Assembly (NCBI GenBank): GCA_012845835.1
Contig: JABAKD010000011.1
Location: 1,644,001 to 1,708,000, forward strand
Length of the DNA stretch: 64,000 nt
Direction: 5' to 3'
Source: Undaria pinnatifida
Taxonomy: Eukaryota; Sar; Phaeophyceae; Laminariales; Alariaceae
In this document: positions 35,401 through 40,803 of the stretch, piece by piece
Numbering within the stretch: position 1 is the stretch's first letter
How the letters are laid out: every line of letters starts with the position of its first letter
Translations under genes and position numbers: made by a program
The notes under the pieces: generated by a model
The model's input: the letters and a program-made list of their open reading frames with translations, nothing else
Told to the model about the DNA's origin: nothing
Databases searched by the model: none

Positions 35401-36232
35401 CATGCATAATAACTACCAGCTATGTATTCAAAGGATAATACATTGTACAAAGGAGCGGTCGATGTGTGTATCACGCAGCTTGCAGAGATGATTATCGACC
35501 CTAAATTTATCGAACTCAAGGCTGAAATGTTTAGATTAAAAAAAAGCATTTAAGAGGTAAGAAAATACCTCAGTGCAGCGCCAATGATTGGCATTGACAT
35601 GCCATTCCCTAGGCATTCATAGGCGTTCATGCTCAAGGTTGGGATTCTGGCGTGTTCTTTTCGCGCAAGCACATGAAATGAATTGCTCCACTTACTTAAC
35701 AAGCATCATTACTATCTGAAAATGAAGCGCCTGCGATATGCGTTGGTGTTTAGTTCCCCAGCTGCTGAATTATTCTGGCTGCACGGTCTTTCGAGGAGGT
35801 TACCAGTTTCAGCTAAATAAACAAGAAATATGAGCAATGTGCGTAGCAAAAGTTGCAAGTGAGAGCGAAAACACAATGCAGTACCAGGTACTGCTGATTG
35901 ATCTGGTGGCGACGTCTGGCAGATAACATAGAAGACTTCATTCACGCCAAGGGTCACCAACATAATCACCTGGGATGCCCCAGCCTCGATCTAAATTACC
36001 CCTCCTTTTTTTGACAAGAAACGTCGCTAACTGCTGCACGATTTCTTTCGTTTCTGCTATTTTCCGACCTCACGATCGATAGGTGCGCTCCGCGCTCATC
36101 TCTGGCCGGGGATCGCGGGGAGGGTCCATGGGCCCGGACGAAGGAGGGGGGAGTTTAGAGGGCGTGTCGGTCCACGTCTGGGCGGCGAAGCTTAAAGCGG
36201 CTGCCATAGCTTCGGGAGCGCATCAGGGGTGA
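5206..36232 (+). CDS. large coiled-coil protein gene, 17 exons (model)
   Basis: I do not recognise a family. The model is a chain of plus-strand open segments bounded by AG acceptors and GT donors (one GC donor) whose phases agree at every junction: 5206-5250, 6068-6380, 9402-9844, 12555-12671, 14063-14221, 14314-14448, 16738-16893, 18215-18334, 20757-20840, 21327-21515, 21993-22140, 22785-22918, 28157-28264, 30739-30892, 31153-31212, 34583-34674, 36083-36232. The spliced length is 2607 nt, 868 residues. Residues 16-119 are acidic then Asn/Gln-rich, 120-267 Pro/Ser/Gly-rich, 268 to about 820 Ala/Glu/Arg/Lys/Gln with few Pro or Gly (predicted coiled coil), and the last 49 Gly/Ser-rich. There is no signal peptide or membrane segment. 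This architecture is common in cytoskeletal, centrosomal or ciliary scaffold proteins, but that role is only inference. Introns hold most of the repeats in the window. Missed small exons, especially in the 5.2-kb intron 22919-28156, are possible. Confidence 0.7.
5563..5705 (+). repeat. MSFDEIF repeat, copy in intron 1
   Basis: Shares GTCGCCGACCTA, GAGGACACACAC and GCGCGATCGGAGTATCACAC with copies at 33540-33675 and 61562-61700. It contains ATG at 5644 followed by an open stretch reading SFDEIFDLIA. Confidence 0.75.
6068..6380 (+). CDS. coiled-coil gene, exon 2: acidic and Asn/Gln-rich
   Basis: Begins after GACACAG with DSKEEIEEIEEHYSEYSLEF, an acidic stretch with charged heptad-like spacing. 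Poly-Asn written by AAC triplets, a Ser-rich piece and poly-Gln written by CAA triplets follow, ending EQPSPPQ at the donor CAAG|GTCCAC (phase 1). The encoded homopolymers are microsatellites and should vary in length between strains. A second possible donor, AGAAG|GTGGGG near 6403, would be out of phase with exon 3. Confidence 0.65.
6794..6878 (+). mobile_element. TTAA MITE, copy lacking its right end
   Basis: Begins TTAACCCCTTTAGAG like the intact copy at 48188-48276 and shares the GGGTTTCCAG(T/C)TGT motif, then loses similarity before the right TTAA. Confidence 0.55.
6883..9401. other. intron 2, repeat content
   Basis: Part of intron 2 of the coiled-coil gene. It holds a minus-strand copy of the TCCGACGATTTTGGG repeat with poly-T (7380-7560), degenerate telomere-like GGTTAGGGT tracts (7610-7870, 9235-9310), and three imperfect units with AACA(C/T)GGGTGCA (8890-9070). 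The open frame 8291-8938 has no ATG, splice support or recognisable domain. Confidence 0.5.
9402..9844 (+). CDS. coiled-coil gene, exon 3: Pro/Ser/Gly/Arg-rich linker
   Basis: Open from a stop at 9389 through the donor GCGCAG|GTGCGT (phase 0). The acceptor is one of the overlapping AGCAGCAG sites at 9400-9407, all giving phase 1. The product is low-complexity, with STPP, TSPQ and GGSPPPATTPQ repeats and a basic LLSLGRKEPAPWG segment, typical of a disordered linker. The minus strand also has a long open frame here (9501-9881), so the strand choice rests on the phase match with exons 2 and 4. Confidence 0.5.
9845..12554. other. intron 3, repeat content
   Basis: Contains a segment (10195-10330) shared with the fold-back repeat at 26400-26860, poly-T-rich copies of the TCCGACGATTTTGGG family (10540-10760, 11230-11340), C-rich runs (10611-10620, 12115-12133), and a C-tailed repeat related in inverse orientation to 15677-16201 (12250-12420). 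No coding signal beyond exon 4. Confidence 0.5.
12555..12671 (+). CDS. coiled-coil gene, exon 4
   Basis: 39 codons, phase 0-0, between TTAAACAG and AAG|GTTAGT. It starts HLDVVGRIGQQQGLTAAEAL and ends ECLDTIQK; this is where the helical region begins. A C-rich dispersed repeat (12250-12420) lies just upstream in the intron. Confidence 0.65.
14063..14221 (+). CDS. coiled-coil gene, exon 5
   Basis: 53 codons, phase 0-0. The acceptor has a good pyrimidine tract (CTCTGCCGCCCTCAG) and the donor is GAG|GTAAAA. The sequence is Ala/Arg/Glu-rich (KRARAEARRAEYFEDLAETK), strongly helical. Confidence 0.75.
14314..14448 (+). CDS. coiled-coil gene, exon 6
   Basis: 45 codons, phase 0-0, acceptor TTGAACCAG, donor AAG|GTAGGG. 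It is separated from exon 5 by a 92-bp intron, the smallest in the gene. It contains EKEAECRHAQELL and EEWKHELETAK. The exon's 3' end plus donor and intron start have a decayed second copy about 280 bp downstream (14675-14815). Confidence 0.75.
14675..14815 (+). pseudogene. decayed duplicate of the exon 6 end and start of intron 6
   Basis: GCAGAGACAGCCAAGACAGG here aligns with GCTAGAGACAGCCAAGGTAGG at the exon 6 donor. The similarity continues through the following GGTCCCC, CGAACGA and CGCAGCTTG...GAGCATCG. The donor GT has become AC, so this copy can no longer be spliced as in the original. Confidence 0.6.
14816..15670. repeat. imperfect repeats of a CATTGAGCATTTCCATCACCG motif
   Basis: The word GAGCATT(T/C)CCATC(A/G)C recurs with variable spacing (14918, 15013, 15042, 15178, 15450 and others), mixed with CTACAGCAGTCATT. 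This looks like an old degenerate tandem array within intron 6. Confidence 0.5.
15677..16201 (+). repeat. 525-bp intronic repeat, copy 1
   Basis: About 525 bp, very similar throughout to 18442-18968: both start GTGTACTCAGTTTGTGCATGG, share GACCATAGACCCTCGCATCC, and end at AATATACATA. It is preceded by a G-run. No open frame is shared, so it is probably a non-autonomous element. Confidence 0.8.
16738..16893 (+). CDS. coiled-coil gene, exon 7
   Basis: 52 codons, phase 0-0, acceptor ATTTACAG, donor AAG|GTATGG. It carries AKEEADGARKALAGARLELE and EQERTRGAVAAREAADNLK, with regular hydrophobic positions expected of a coiled coil. Confidence 0.75.
17575..18214 (+). repeat. four tandem ~165-bp units ending at the exon 8 acceptor
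   Basis: Each unit contains CGCATGTCTGT-like, TTCGCGCCATTTTCTT-like and GGAAAACGCCGCTC-like blocks. Three carry a C-run followed by TACGT. Units start near 17590, 17790, 17940 and 18105. The last unit runs into the splice acceptor of exon 8. Confidence 0.7.
18215..18334 (+). CDS. coiled-coil gene, exon 8
   Basis: 40 codons, phase 0-0, acceptor ATCACTCCAG, donor CAG|GTACGC. It begins LYERKRELEVDAAIKAAEAR and ends in a Gln/His-rich piece. The acceptor lies at the end of a fourfold tandem intron repeat (17575-18214), whose units show similarity up to and a few bases past the splice site. Confidence 0.7.
18442..18968 (+). repeat. 525-bp intronic repeat, copy 2
   Basis: Second copy of the element at 15677-16201, same orientation, in the next intron. 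Differences are mostly single bases plus a poly-A stretch (18861-18878) where copy 1 has AACAACAAC. Confidence 0.8.
19271..19465 (+). repeat. 53-bp satellite, 3.7 units
   Basis: TCGTAACATCCCCCCTAC begins units at 19271, 19324, 19377 and 19430, exactly 53 bp apart. The middle of the unit alternates between ACCAATGCCATACC and ACTGATACCGTACC. Confidence 0.9.
20060..20245 (+). repeat. ~21-bp minisatellite (GGTACTAAAATGGTCAAAAA)
   Basis: Roughly eight imperfect units of AGAGGTACTAAAATGGTCAA with A-run length changes, in intron 8. Confidence 0.8.
20757..20840 (+). CDS. coiled-coil gene, exon 9
   Basis: 28 codons, phase 0-0, acceptor CTTCCGTTTGCAG, donor AAG|GTCAGT. It encodes AEMDRVARWEERLVAEAANL followed by a short Lys/Glu-rich end. 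Confidence 0.75.
21078..21255 (+). repeat. CGCGCATAGGG repeat, copy 1
   Basis: Shares TTCTGGAC...CGTGG, ATCGCGCATAGGGTT, TCATCGATTTT and TTGC(C/T)AACTC blocks, in order, with copies at 23066-23170, 32160-32348, 45425-45608 and 62262-62412. Roughly 180 bp; no coding capacity. Confidence 0.7.
21327..21515 (+). CDS. coiled-coil gene, exon 10
   Basis: 63 codons, phase 0-0, acceptor CCTTGCCCAG, donor GAG|GTGAAG. It is Ala/Arg/Glu-rich with ARERASLREATSALEVERGE. A 165-residue frame on the opposite strand is its shadow. Confidence 0.75.
21993..22140 (+). CDS. coiled-coil gene, exon 11
   Basis: 49 codons plus one base, acceptor CCATTTTGCAG, donor GAGAAG|GTAACT, phase 0 in and 1 out. It contains LKTEVTEARRRLEAEKTALD. 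Reading through the donor meets TGA within three codons, so splicing here is required. Confidence 0.75.
22175..22350 (+). repeat. AAGGCGGT repeat, copy 1
   Basis: About 175 bp sharing GCGGTATCCCCATATAAGGC and CCCCGGTAAGGCGGTCA with 29350-29525. It carries four AAGGCGGT-type words and is partly self-complementary. Confidence 0.75.
22785..22918 (+). CDS. coiled-coil gene, exon 12
   Basis: Two bases plus 44 codons. The acceptor ATCGAACGAAG (unusual AAG, but after a long pyrimidine-rich stretch) restores phase 1, and the donor CAGCAG|GTGCGA is phase 0. It contains REEARRARDEACRAREMEAR. Confidence 0.7.
23066..23170 (+). repeat. CGCGCATAGGG repeat, copy 2 (short)
   Basis: TTTCTGGACACGCCGTGGTC and TTTTATCGCGCATA align with the other copies; the 3' half is missing. 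Lies in intron 12. Confidence 0.6.
24360..24550 (-). repeat. MSFDEIF repeat, long copy
   Basis: Shares CATAGACTATATGCAAGCTG-like sequence, TTCGATCGCGCGTGTG and GGTGTGTATACCCTCGTGAA with 25490-25680, in inverse orientation to 61562-61700. Confidence 0.7.
25490..25680 (-). repeat. MSFDEIF repeat, long copy
   Basis: Near-duplicate of 24360-24550, including the 3' part TAATGCCAGGGT. Confidence 0.7.
25953..26335. mobile_element. inverted pair of TRIM 3' ends (copy 2)
   Basis: A minus-oriented LTR (25953-26036) and a plus-oriented LTR (26225-26322, with an 18-bp insertion) face away from a palindromic centre. The centre is built of two internal 3' portions, including both purine tracts and the GCGGTTTAATT/GCAACCGCTTGG arms. 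Thirteen bases of internal 5' sequence (AATGGCGTCGTCG) follow the right LTR. No target duplication is visible. Confidence 0.75.
26389..26860. repeat. fold-back repeat with ~170-bp arms
   Basis: The left arm (about 26415-26560: GAGCCATCCCACGCC...CTGAGCTCCTA...ACTTCGAAGGCATTCG) is complementary, imperfectly, to the right arm (about 26690-26840). The left-arm sequence also occurs alone at 10195-10330. Confidence 0.6.
26892..27640 (+). repeat. ~330-bp tandem repeat, two full units and a partial
   Basis: CGGCAGAGGTGAGGTCACCATTTG, split by small changes, starts units near 26898 and 27222, and a diverged third begins near 27553. Each carries CGAGGAGCTCCGTACC and CACCCAAAAACTG, followed by a TTCCGACGATT part and GGTATACC. 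Confidence 0.75.
28040..28146 (+). repeat. CCCT-type microsatellite preceding exon 13
   Basis: About 107 bp of almost pure pyrimidine, CCCTCCCTCC units, ending ten bases before the exon 13 acceptor; it acts as, or replaces, the polypyrimidine tract. Confidence 0.9.
28157..28264 (+). CDS. coiled-coil gene, exon 13
   Basis: 36 codons, phase 0-0, acceptor CCCCTATTTTAG, donor CAG|GTAAGT (consensus). It encodes MERRLTEEAEALAEQRKAVA and continues helical. A 110-bp CCCT/CCCTCC array lies directly upstream and a GGGTTGGGTT array lies 55 bp downstream of the donor. Confidence 0.8.
28331..28440 (+). repeat. GGGTT/GGGTA array downstream of exon 13
   Basis: About 20 runs of three G separated by TT or TA. 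The arrangement is telomere-like but irregular (GGGTTGGGTT); the RNA could form G-quadruplexes. Confidence 0.85.
28670..28690 (+). repeat. TTAA MITE left-end fragment
   Basis: TTAACCCCTTTAGAGC matches the first 16 bases of the intact MITE at 48188; the rest is absent or unrecognisable. Confidence 0.45.
29350..29525 (+). repeat. AAGGCGGT repeat, copy 2
   Basis: Close relative of 22175-22350: GCGGTATCCCCATATAAGGC, CCCCGATAAGGCGGTCA and GGCACACCAGCGCCTTAC occur in the same order. Confidence 0.75.
29560..29880 (+). repeat. TCCGACGATTTTGGG family with A-rich runs
   Basis: TTTTTTTCCGACGATTTTGG, GGTTAAGGAG, GCCGTCATT and CGGTATACCTTAAT follow in order, as at 27100-27190, 32500-32600 and (inverse) 7380-7560. 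Confidence 0.6.
29932..30175 (+). repeat. 10-bp satellite AGATCATACA
   Basis: About 24 imperfect decamers based on AGATCATA(C/T)A, mainly as 10- and 20-bp periods. Shorter arrays of the same unit lie at 49278-49330 and 56060-56125. All are followed within about 100 bp by a related CCAACCCAGGAAAC(A/T)TGTGC-like block. Confidence 0.9.
30739..30892 (+). CDS. coiled-coil gene, exon 14
   Basis: 51 codons plus one base, acceptor TATACAACAG, donor GAAG|GTGAGA, phase 0 in and 1 out. It starts MSEVRKALELMKRVEKLEDK. Confidence 0.75.
30924..31055 (+). repeat. 67-bp tandem duplication in intron 14
   Basis: GATCCAGCGTTCGAAAGCGA starts units at 30924 and 30991. Each unit runs to CGTTGCACGGCATTT. Confidence 0.9.
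31153..31212 (+). CDS. coiled-coil gene, exon 15
   Basis: Two bases, 19 codons and one base, acceptor GCCCGGCAG, donor GAAG|GTGGTA, phase 1 in and out. It encodes ASCLEIKARELDRAAAACE. The frame remains open past the donor to a TGA at 31437-31439, so a transcript retaining this intron would end in a different basic tail. A further possible small exon follows TATTGCAG at about 31303. Confidence 0.6.
31213..32159. other. intron 15, first part
   Basis: Contains an open extension of exon 15 to 31439, then nothing recognised apart from a GC-rich piece with repeated GGCGG(A/T) words (31600-31690). Confidence 0.4.
32160..32348 (+). repeat. CGCGCATAGGG repeat, copy 3
   Basis: Best-preserved copy together with 45425-45608: both carry CTTCTGGACAA(A/G)CCGTGG, TTGCCTTCAATTTTTATCGC, TCGAGTGTTGCTAACTCA and TCTCGCGCTTTCCGCAAGTC. 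Confidence 0.8.
32611..32991 (-). mobile_element. TRIM-type mini LTR retrotransposon, copy 3 (TSD ATGT)
   Basis: LTRs at 32611-32697 and 32908-32991 read in minus orientation. The purine tract complement CTCTCCCCCCC abuts the left LTR, and the primer-site complement CGACGCCATT abuts the right one. ATGT occurs on both sides (32607-32610, 32992-32995). The B box reads GAAATTCGAACCC on the plus strand and is degraded relative to copy 1. Confidence 0.85.
33540..33680 (+). repeat. MSFDEIF repeat, copy in intron 15
   Basis: GAGTCGCCGACCTATGTCCT, GAGGACATACACACC, GTGCGATCGGAGTATCA and CAGCTTGC match the 5563 copy; the small frame is broken by GTGAGTTTTTGG. Confidence 0.7.
33945..34330 (+). repeat. 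183-bp tandem duplication, GCTGTGTGAGCG-rich
   Basis: CCCGCTGCGCCCGTTATCTG at 33950 and CCCGCTGCGCCCGTTGTCTG at 34133 start two copies. Both contain GCTGTGTGAGCGGTGTGTGC and end near GAAGACACGCACG. Shorter internal duplications of GCTGTGTGAGCG are nested within. Open frames here are by-products of the repeat. Confidence 0.8.
34437..34532 (+). mobile_element. TTAA MITE, copy with left-end insertion
   Basis: TTAA at 34437-34440 and 34529-34532. Between them CTCCCCTTTAGAACCCC...AAAGGGTTTCCAGTTGTAAA matches the consensus, with about 8 extra bases after the left TTAA. It ends 50 bp before exon 16. Confidence 0.7.
34583..34674 (+). CDS. coiled-coil gene, exon 16 (GC donor)
   Basis: Two bases plus 30 codons, acceptor TTTACTTACTCCAG, phase 1 in. 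It contains TGDANEGERRGLYADEAGAR and ends EALEK. The only phase-compatible donor is AAG|GCCAGT, a GC donor that differs by one base from the GTCAGT donor of exon 9. If this is wrong, the link to exon 17 needs another route. Confidence 0.5.
34838..35216 (+). mobile_element. TRIM-type mini LTR retrotransposon, copy 4 (TSD TACA)
   Basis: LTRs 34838-34921 and 35128-35216 flank a 206-bp internal part with TGG-initial primer site (34924) and purine tract GGGGGAGAG directly before the right LTR. TACA lies on both sides (34834-34837, 35217-35220). The tRNA-like block GTGGGTTCAAATCCCGCC is intact. It lies in intron 16, same orientation as the host gene. Confidence 0.88.
35440..35560 (+). repeat. MSFDEIF repeat, diverged copy
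   Basis: GTATCACGCAGCTTGCAGAGATGATTATCGACC, with small differences, parallels 51330-51400; the frame from ATG 35488 reads MIIDPKFIELKAEMF, still open. Confidence 0.6.
36083..36232 (+). CDS. coiled-coil gene, exon 17 with stop codon
   Basis: 49 codons and TGA (36230-36232), acceptor CACGATCGATAG, phase 0. The product starts VRSALISGRGSRGGSMGPDE and ends AAAIASGAHQG, a Gly/Ser-rich tail with a short Ala/Lys helix. High GC and freedom from repeats set it apart from its surroundings. No clear polyadenylation signal follows. Confidence 0.6.
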   Translation: MRSALISGRGSRGGSMGPDEGGGSLEGVSVHVWAAKLKAAAIASGAHQG

Positions 36233-36639
36233 CCCCTTAAGACCCACGCACGCGCTTCCAAGGGTCGTTCAATCGAAATTATTTTGGGTCTTCTCGAATT
36301 ATGTATAACAAAGCCCGATTTGATCTGCACTCAAAAAAGGCCTTTCTTGACTGACGGACCCGACTGTACAAGAATCGGCCTATCGAACGCAAAAAACGTC
36401 GTGAATCGTGACAAAAAAAATGAATGCATTTTCGCGAATCATGACGACAGTTGTCTTTTGTCACGAATCGTGAGTGACATCGAAAAGTTTTGGAATTATC
36501 CAATTAAAAAAAACTGTTGTCACGATTGATCCATAACCAAAAAAACGTGAATCTTAATCTTTGTTTTTTGAAAGGTAGACGTGACATAACGCTACCCACC
36601 CAGGGACTTCCGCACACCAGAACGTGAAAAGGCGGTTTT

Positions 36640-36960
36640 CGCTACTGCCAAGCTTGGCCCAAGTTAGCTTTAAAACAACTCATATCGTGGCATGGTGATG
36701 ACTCAACTGCCACCGCTCGGCCCAAACTAGAGTTTCCTGTAAGCGAACAGAGTGTCCCGTTGCATATCATCTTGGGTGATTGATAAAACGCTCAATTGCC
36801 ACGGTTTGGCCTGAAAAAGAGTTTTCCTTAAAACGAAGAACGTGCCTCGCAGTTTAATATCCTCGAATGGTGATGAATGACTCAATTGCCAAGGACCGGC
36901 CCAAAAGAGAGTTTCCTTAAAATGAACAAGAGTGTCCCCGTTGTGCACGCTATCCTGGAT
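36640..36960 (+). repeat. ~90-bp tandem repeat, 3-4 units
   Basis: CTCAATTGCCA(C/A)GG..GGCC and AGAGTTTCCTTAAAA recur near 36702, 36790 and 36882, with a partial unit from about 36640. Confidence 0.75.
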
Positions 36961-39009
36961 GACGGCGACGACCCAATTCATTCGGAAATATTCTCCTTTT
37001 CTTGGCTTACAGTACGACTACTTCTTTCACTCAGATGCGCTCAATGGAGACAAAAATATTGCCACCCGCTGATTCATGCGTATCTATCTGCTTCATGTGC
37101 CGACTGCGGATGGGAGCGTGTGCGGTGCGCGCCCCGCCCGTACAAAAAACACTACTCTGTCTTACTAACGGGCCCTAATTTTTTGTCCAAAAGGTCGATA
37201 TTTCTTGTGAAAAGGTCCACATTTCTTTGCAAAAGGTCGACATTTGTCAAAAGAAGGTCGCCAGCGGCTCTCATTCCTTGGTAAAAAGGTTGCCAGTGGC
37301 AGAGGAGGAGTGCCATGGCACGATGACACTTCCACTACTCTCCTTGTTGGCACGTAGCCCACCTTTCTCCCTTTGTTAATAGTTTTTCACGCCCCCTTGA
37401 TGGCGACCTGTCGGAAATACTATCTGCTTCTATGGACCTTTCCCTGAAATATGTCTCATGTCTCTCTGTGTTTCTCGTCGTAAATCTACTGCGCGAGGTA
37501 CGAATGCTCGAGAGCAATCGTGCCGGCTACTGCTCCGCGTCTTCGGACATAATCTTAGCCGCGGAAACGATCGGAAAGCCGTCCTCGCTTGCGACTAACA
37601 AACCGATCGACCACCAGAAAAACAACCAATGACATCAACCAACCGTACAAACCAAACAATCACCTCAAACCATTCCTCTTCCAGCTTTCAACATCCGACC
37701 CTCAAATCCACAAACAACATGCTACGCATAATCGCTATTTTACTACATTATACTCAGTGTGATGGCGAAATAGTACCCACTCTATCCCCTCCCCCGTGAT
37801 CGTTGTGCTTCGTACCCCACAAACCAGTATTTTTCCAATTTCGCAACAACTTTTACCCTCGATAAAAACCCTTACCACCTTCCTCATGAGTTCAGGTGGA
37901 CCGGAAGACGGTAGACAGACCGCAACAACACCCTCGAGCAACAAGTGTCGTCGCCCTGACCACTCCATAAAGCCCGCCCTGTTGTAAACGGCGAGGTAGA
38001 GACGGCCGTGCATCTCTCTCGCTGTTCCATGTGCAACACAAAGAGGCACTATCACCGTCGAGCCGCAACTTAAGCCAGCAGAAAAAAAAAACTATTCCTT
38101 CCTTTCCTTCCTTCCGCCCACCAACGCGGAATTCTAATCGCGCCAATTCCCTTCTCCCTCCCGCCCCCCCTTCCACAAAATCAAAATTTCAAAAGACAAA
38201 ACAAACCCGCCACAACCCTGCAAAAAAAAATGTCGTCCCACCAAAGCGGATGACAAGTTTCCGAGACTTCCCGAAGGGGTTCCCAATTCGACAAATGGGA
38301 GGGACGGAGCCAAGCTAATTTCTGCCCCGAATCCTAGCCTTGCTAACACGCACCACTCTTCACAAAAAACACCCGGCACACACGCGTGCAACCAAAATCT
38401 CCGAAACAAACAACCCGCATGAGAATTTCAACCCTAGGGGAGAGATTTTAGTCGCCGGCATGAGGCCAGGTAAGGACGGCGGCGAAGGGCCGTCTTGAAA
38501 AAAAAAAGCGCATGGAGCGAGAGGTCACGCGCTGCTTGCTGCTTGCTGCTGCTGCTGTTCTGCTGCTGCTGCCGCTAAAAAAAATATATGTATATATATC
38601 TAAAAAATCCCTCCCCCTTCCACCAAAAAACAATCTAAAAAAGCCTCCCACCCCACAAACCAAAACACGCGACAGACACGATCTATAAACGCTTTTACCA
38701 TGGCGGGCTGGATTGCGTGGGGGAGGGCGGCGGGGCGGGTGGATGGTCACACGTCCTGTCTCCCAACGAAATCATCACAAAAAACGCGCGCGACTGACAA
38801 AAAAATGTCAAACTGAACATCAGTGTCGCCTTTGTTTGTCTGTTCGTAGTGGCAAAACACAAATAAATCATGCTCCCGAGGGTGTCCACCCACGCTTTAA
38901 AAAATCGAATAAGAAAGGGCGGTTGAGGCTGGACACGCTCGGTTCCAACGCCTGGGCATACTTACGCTACATACAGCCTCGTCCGCACAAAAAATGAACT
39001 AGATGGCTT

Positions 39010-39230
39010 CGAGGGCTTTTCGCGGGTTGAGTCATTTCCGGCGAGTCGGATCGGGTCAGGTCGGGTCGGGTCAGGGTGATCCAAACGGGCCCGATCCGAC
39101 CCGTGAGATTTCAGACACCTCACGGCTCGACTTGACTCGACCCGCGAATTTTTGAAAAGCTCCTGATCCGACCCGCGGATTGGATCGTGATCGGCGAAAA
39201 GTTTTGATGGCTTCTCGCCGGCAGTGCATG
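39010..39230. repeat. GGGTCGGGTC repeat flanked by inverted GACCCG
   Basis: TTTTCGCGGGTTGAGTC, a GGGTCAGGTCGGGTCGGGTC tract and CCGATCCGACCCGTGAG form an imperfect inverted repeat. A related block lies at 40330-40545 with the same TTTTCGCGGGTTATGACCC start. Confidence 0.65.
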
Positions 39231-40329
39231 ATGCGCACGCAGCTACATCCCGGTCGCTCTCTCTCAAAAGCGCCTAAAAGCTGCCGCAAAAACATCAGAT
39301 TTACAGAGTAACTAATAAAATACCTAAACCAACATCTGAATCTGGTTATTTCTTTTTTACCCGTGTACGATCACGCGGTTCAAGACAAGAGAGAGAGCTC
39401 AGAACCACCCAAAAGCATACAAGATACAACACATACTGACACAACAACAGATCGGCAAATACAAGTATGGGTTTTCGGCAAACTTCTCCCACTGTGACAC
39501 AATACCAGCGTATCGTAACACCAACAATCGATGCGCCCTCTGATTGAGCGCGCGTGTAAATACGTATACGAACAGGAAGCCCATAACACTAACCCTTGCT
39601 GGAGGGTCTAAATCAAGACAAGAATAGTTTCGTCCAAACACCTCGAAACGCAATTTCGCCGTCCTCAGTCAACAAAAGACCGCAGGCAATCTCCTTCGCT
39701 GACATGGGAACACACATGAAACAAAGAAAAAATGTTCAGGCTCTCCAAAAAATAGCGGTACCCCAAGAAACTCAGCTCCTTCTACGAAACCAACGTCTTT
39801 CAACGCGTCCGAAAAGAAAACGAAAAGTTCAGGGTACCCACTGACCAGCCAATCAAACAGCCAACCAATCACAGCAACGTACACCGCACCAAACCGGCCT
39901 GGTTCTGGTAGGCACCGACCAACGATATCAGAGGAAGAGAGAAAGAGACCCAGGTCCGCTCTCAGACCCCCACCTTCCGCTATAACATGCGTAGCTCTTA
40001 TTCCCTCGTGGCCAAATACGTCGGTTGATCGCGCCCTGTAGACCCTTGACGAGCAGCCGTCAAGGAACTCCACACTAGAACAGCGTAAAATAGGAGATGG
40101 TACGTCAGCACGCTGGAGGAGCTACAGCTAGCTTCGTTCCGGTTTTGTGAGCCTTGCCAAGGCGTGCGCACGTTATCAAATCTGAAGAGCCTTTGCCGCG
40201 TCAAAGCTAGACCATCAACCGCCATATTTGTCTCATGGGCCCCAATCGCGCCAGATATTAAAGTAATTTATGGTTCTCCATATTATCACGCCGTTCTTTG
40301 GTGGTCAGAGCTTGAAGAATGTTCCGCCC

Positions 40330-40545
40330 CAAACCATCCAAGCTTTTCGCGGGTTATGACCCGAACCACGGGCCTGGTCAGGAAGTTTTCAACATCTTGC
40401 GGGTCGGGTCAGGTGGTCTTCGAAACCTCACGGGTCGTGTCGTGTCGTGCCGTGTCGTGTCGGCTCGGCTTGAGACAGGGCAGGCCATAAAAACTTACGG
40501 GTCGGGTCGAGGCACCCTGACCCGACCCGACCCGCGAGAAATGAA
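40330..40545. repeat. GGGTCGGGTC repeat, second copy
   Basis: Contains GCGGGTCGGGTCAGG, GTCGTGTCGTG units and CCTGACCCGACCCGACCCG in inverse order. It ends 37 bp from the stop codon of the minus-strand gene, so it lies in or near that gene's 3' UTR. Confidence 0.65.
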
Positions 40546-40581
40546 AGGCCCTGCAAGTTATCACGCCGCGTTTTATGGAAG

Positions 40582-40803
40582 TCAGAGCTTGAAGTATTTC
40601 TGGCTCCAAATTATGACGCCGCTTTTCGCTGTGTCTGACGGCGGCCACTTCGCCTTAGCGGTGAGGGTCGACGGGAATACGATGCAGCAGGTGCTGTTGA
40701 TTTCGGTGTCGTCGGGCTCCAAGAATCTCGCCAACTCGCGGTGCGTTTCCGGGTCAAACATTTCCTCCTTCCCGGTGACGTCCTCAAATTCGATTGGCGG
40801 TTG
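40582..40803 (-). CDS. minus-strand gene, terminal exon
   Basis: 74 codons including TGA. The acceptor GTGCCCTCCAG follows a likely branch point CTAAC 28 bases upstream. It encodes QPPIEFEDVTGKEEMFDPET...SGVIIWSQKYFKL. The acceptor and first exon bases are the first unit of a five-unit tandem array that continues upstream to 41410. Confidence 0.7.
   Translation of the reverse strand, partial: QPPIEFEDVTGKEEMFDPETHRELARFLEPDDTEINSTCCIVFPSTLTAKAKWPPSDTAKSGVIIWSQKYFKL

Larger units (their letters stand above)
36233..40581. other. intergenic region between two convergent genes
   Basis: No supported gene. Contents: A-rich sequence with TCGTGAATCGTGAC words (36390-36540), ~90-bp tandem units (36640-36960), ~20-bp AAAAGGTCGACATTT units (37184-37270), pyrimidine- or A-rich low-complexity DNA (38030-38700), and GGGTCGGGTC repeats at 39010-39230 and 40330-40545. 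Confidence 0.5.
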
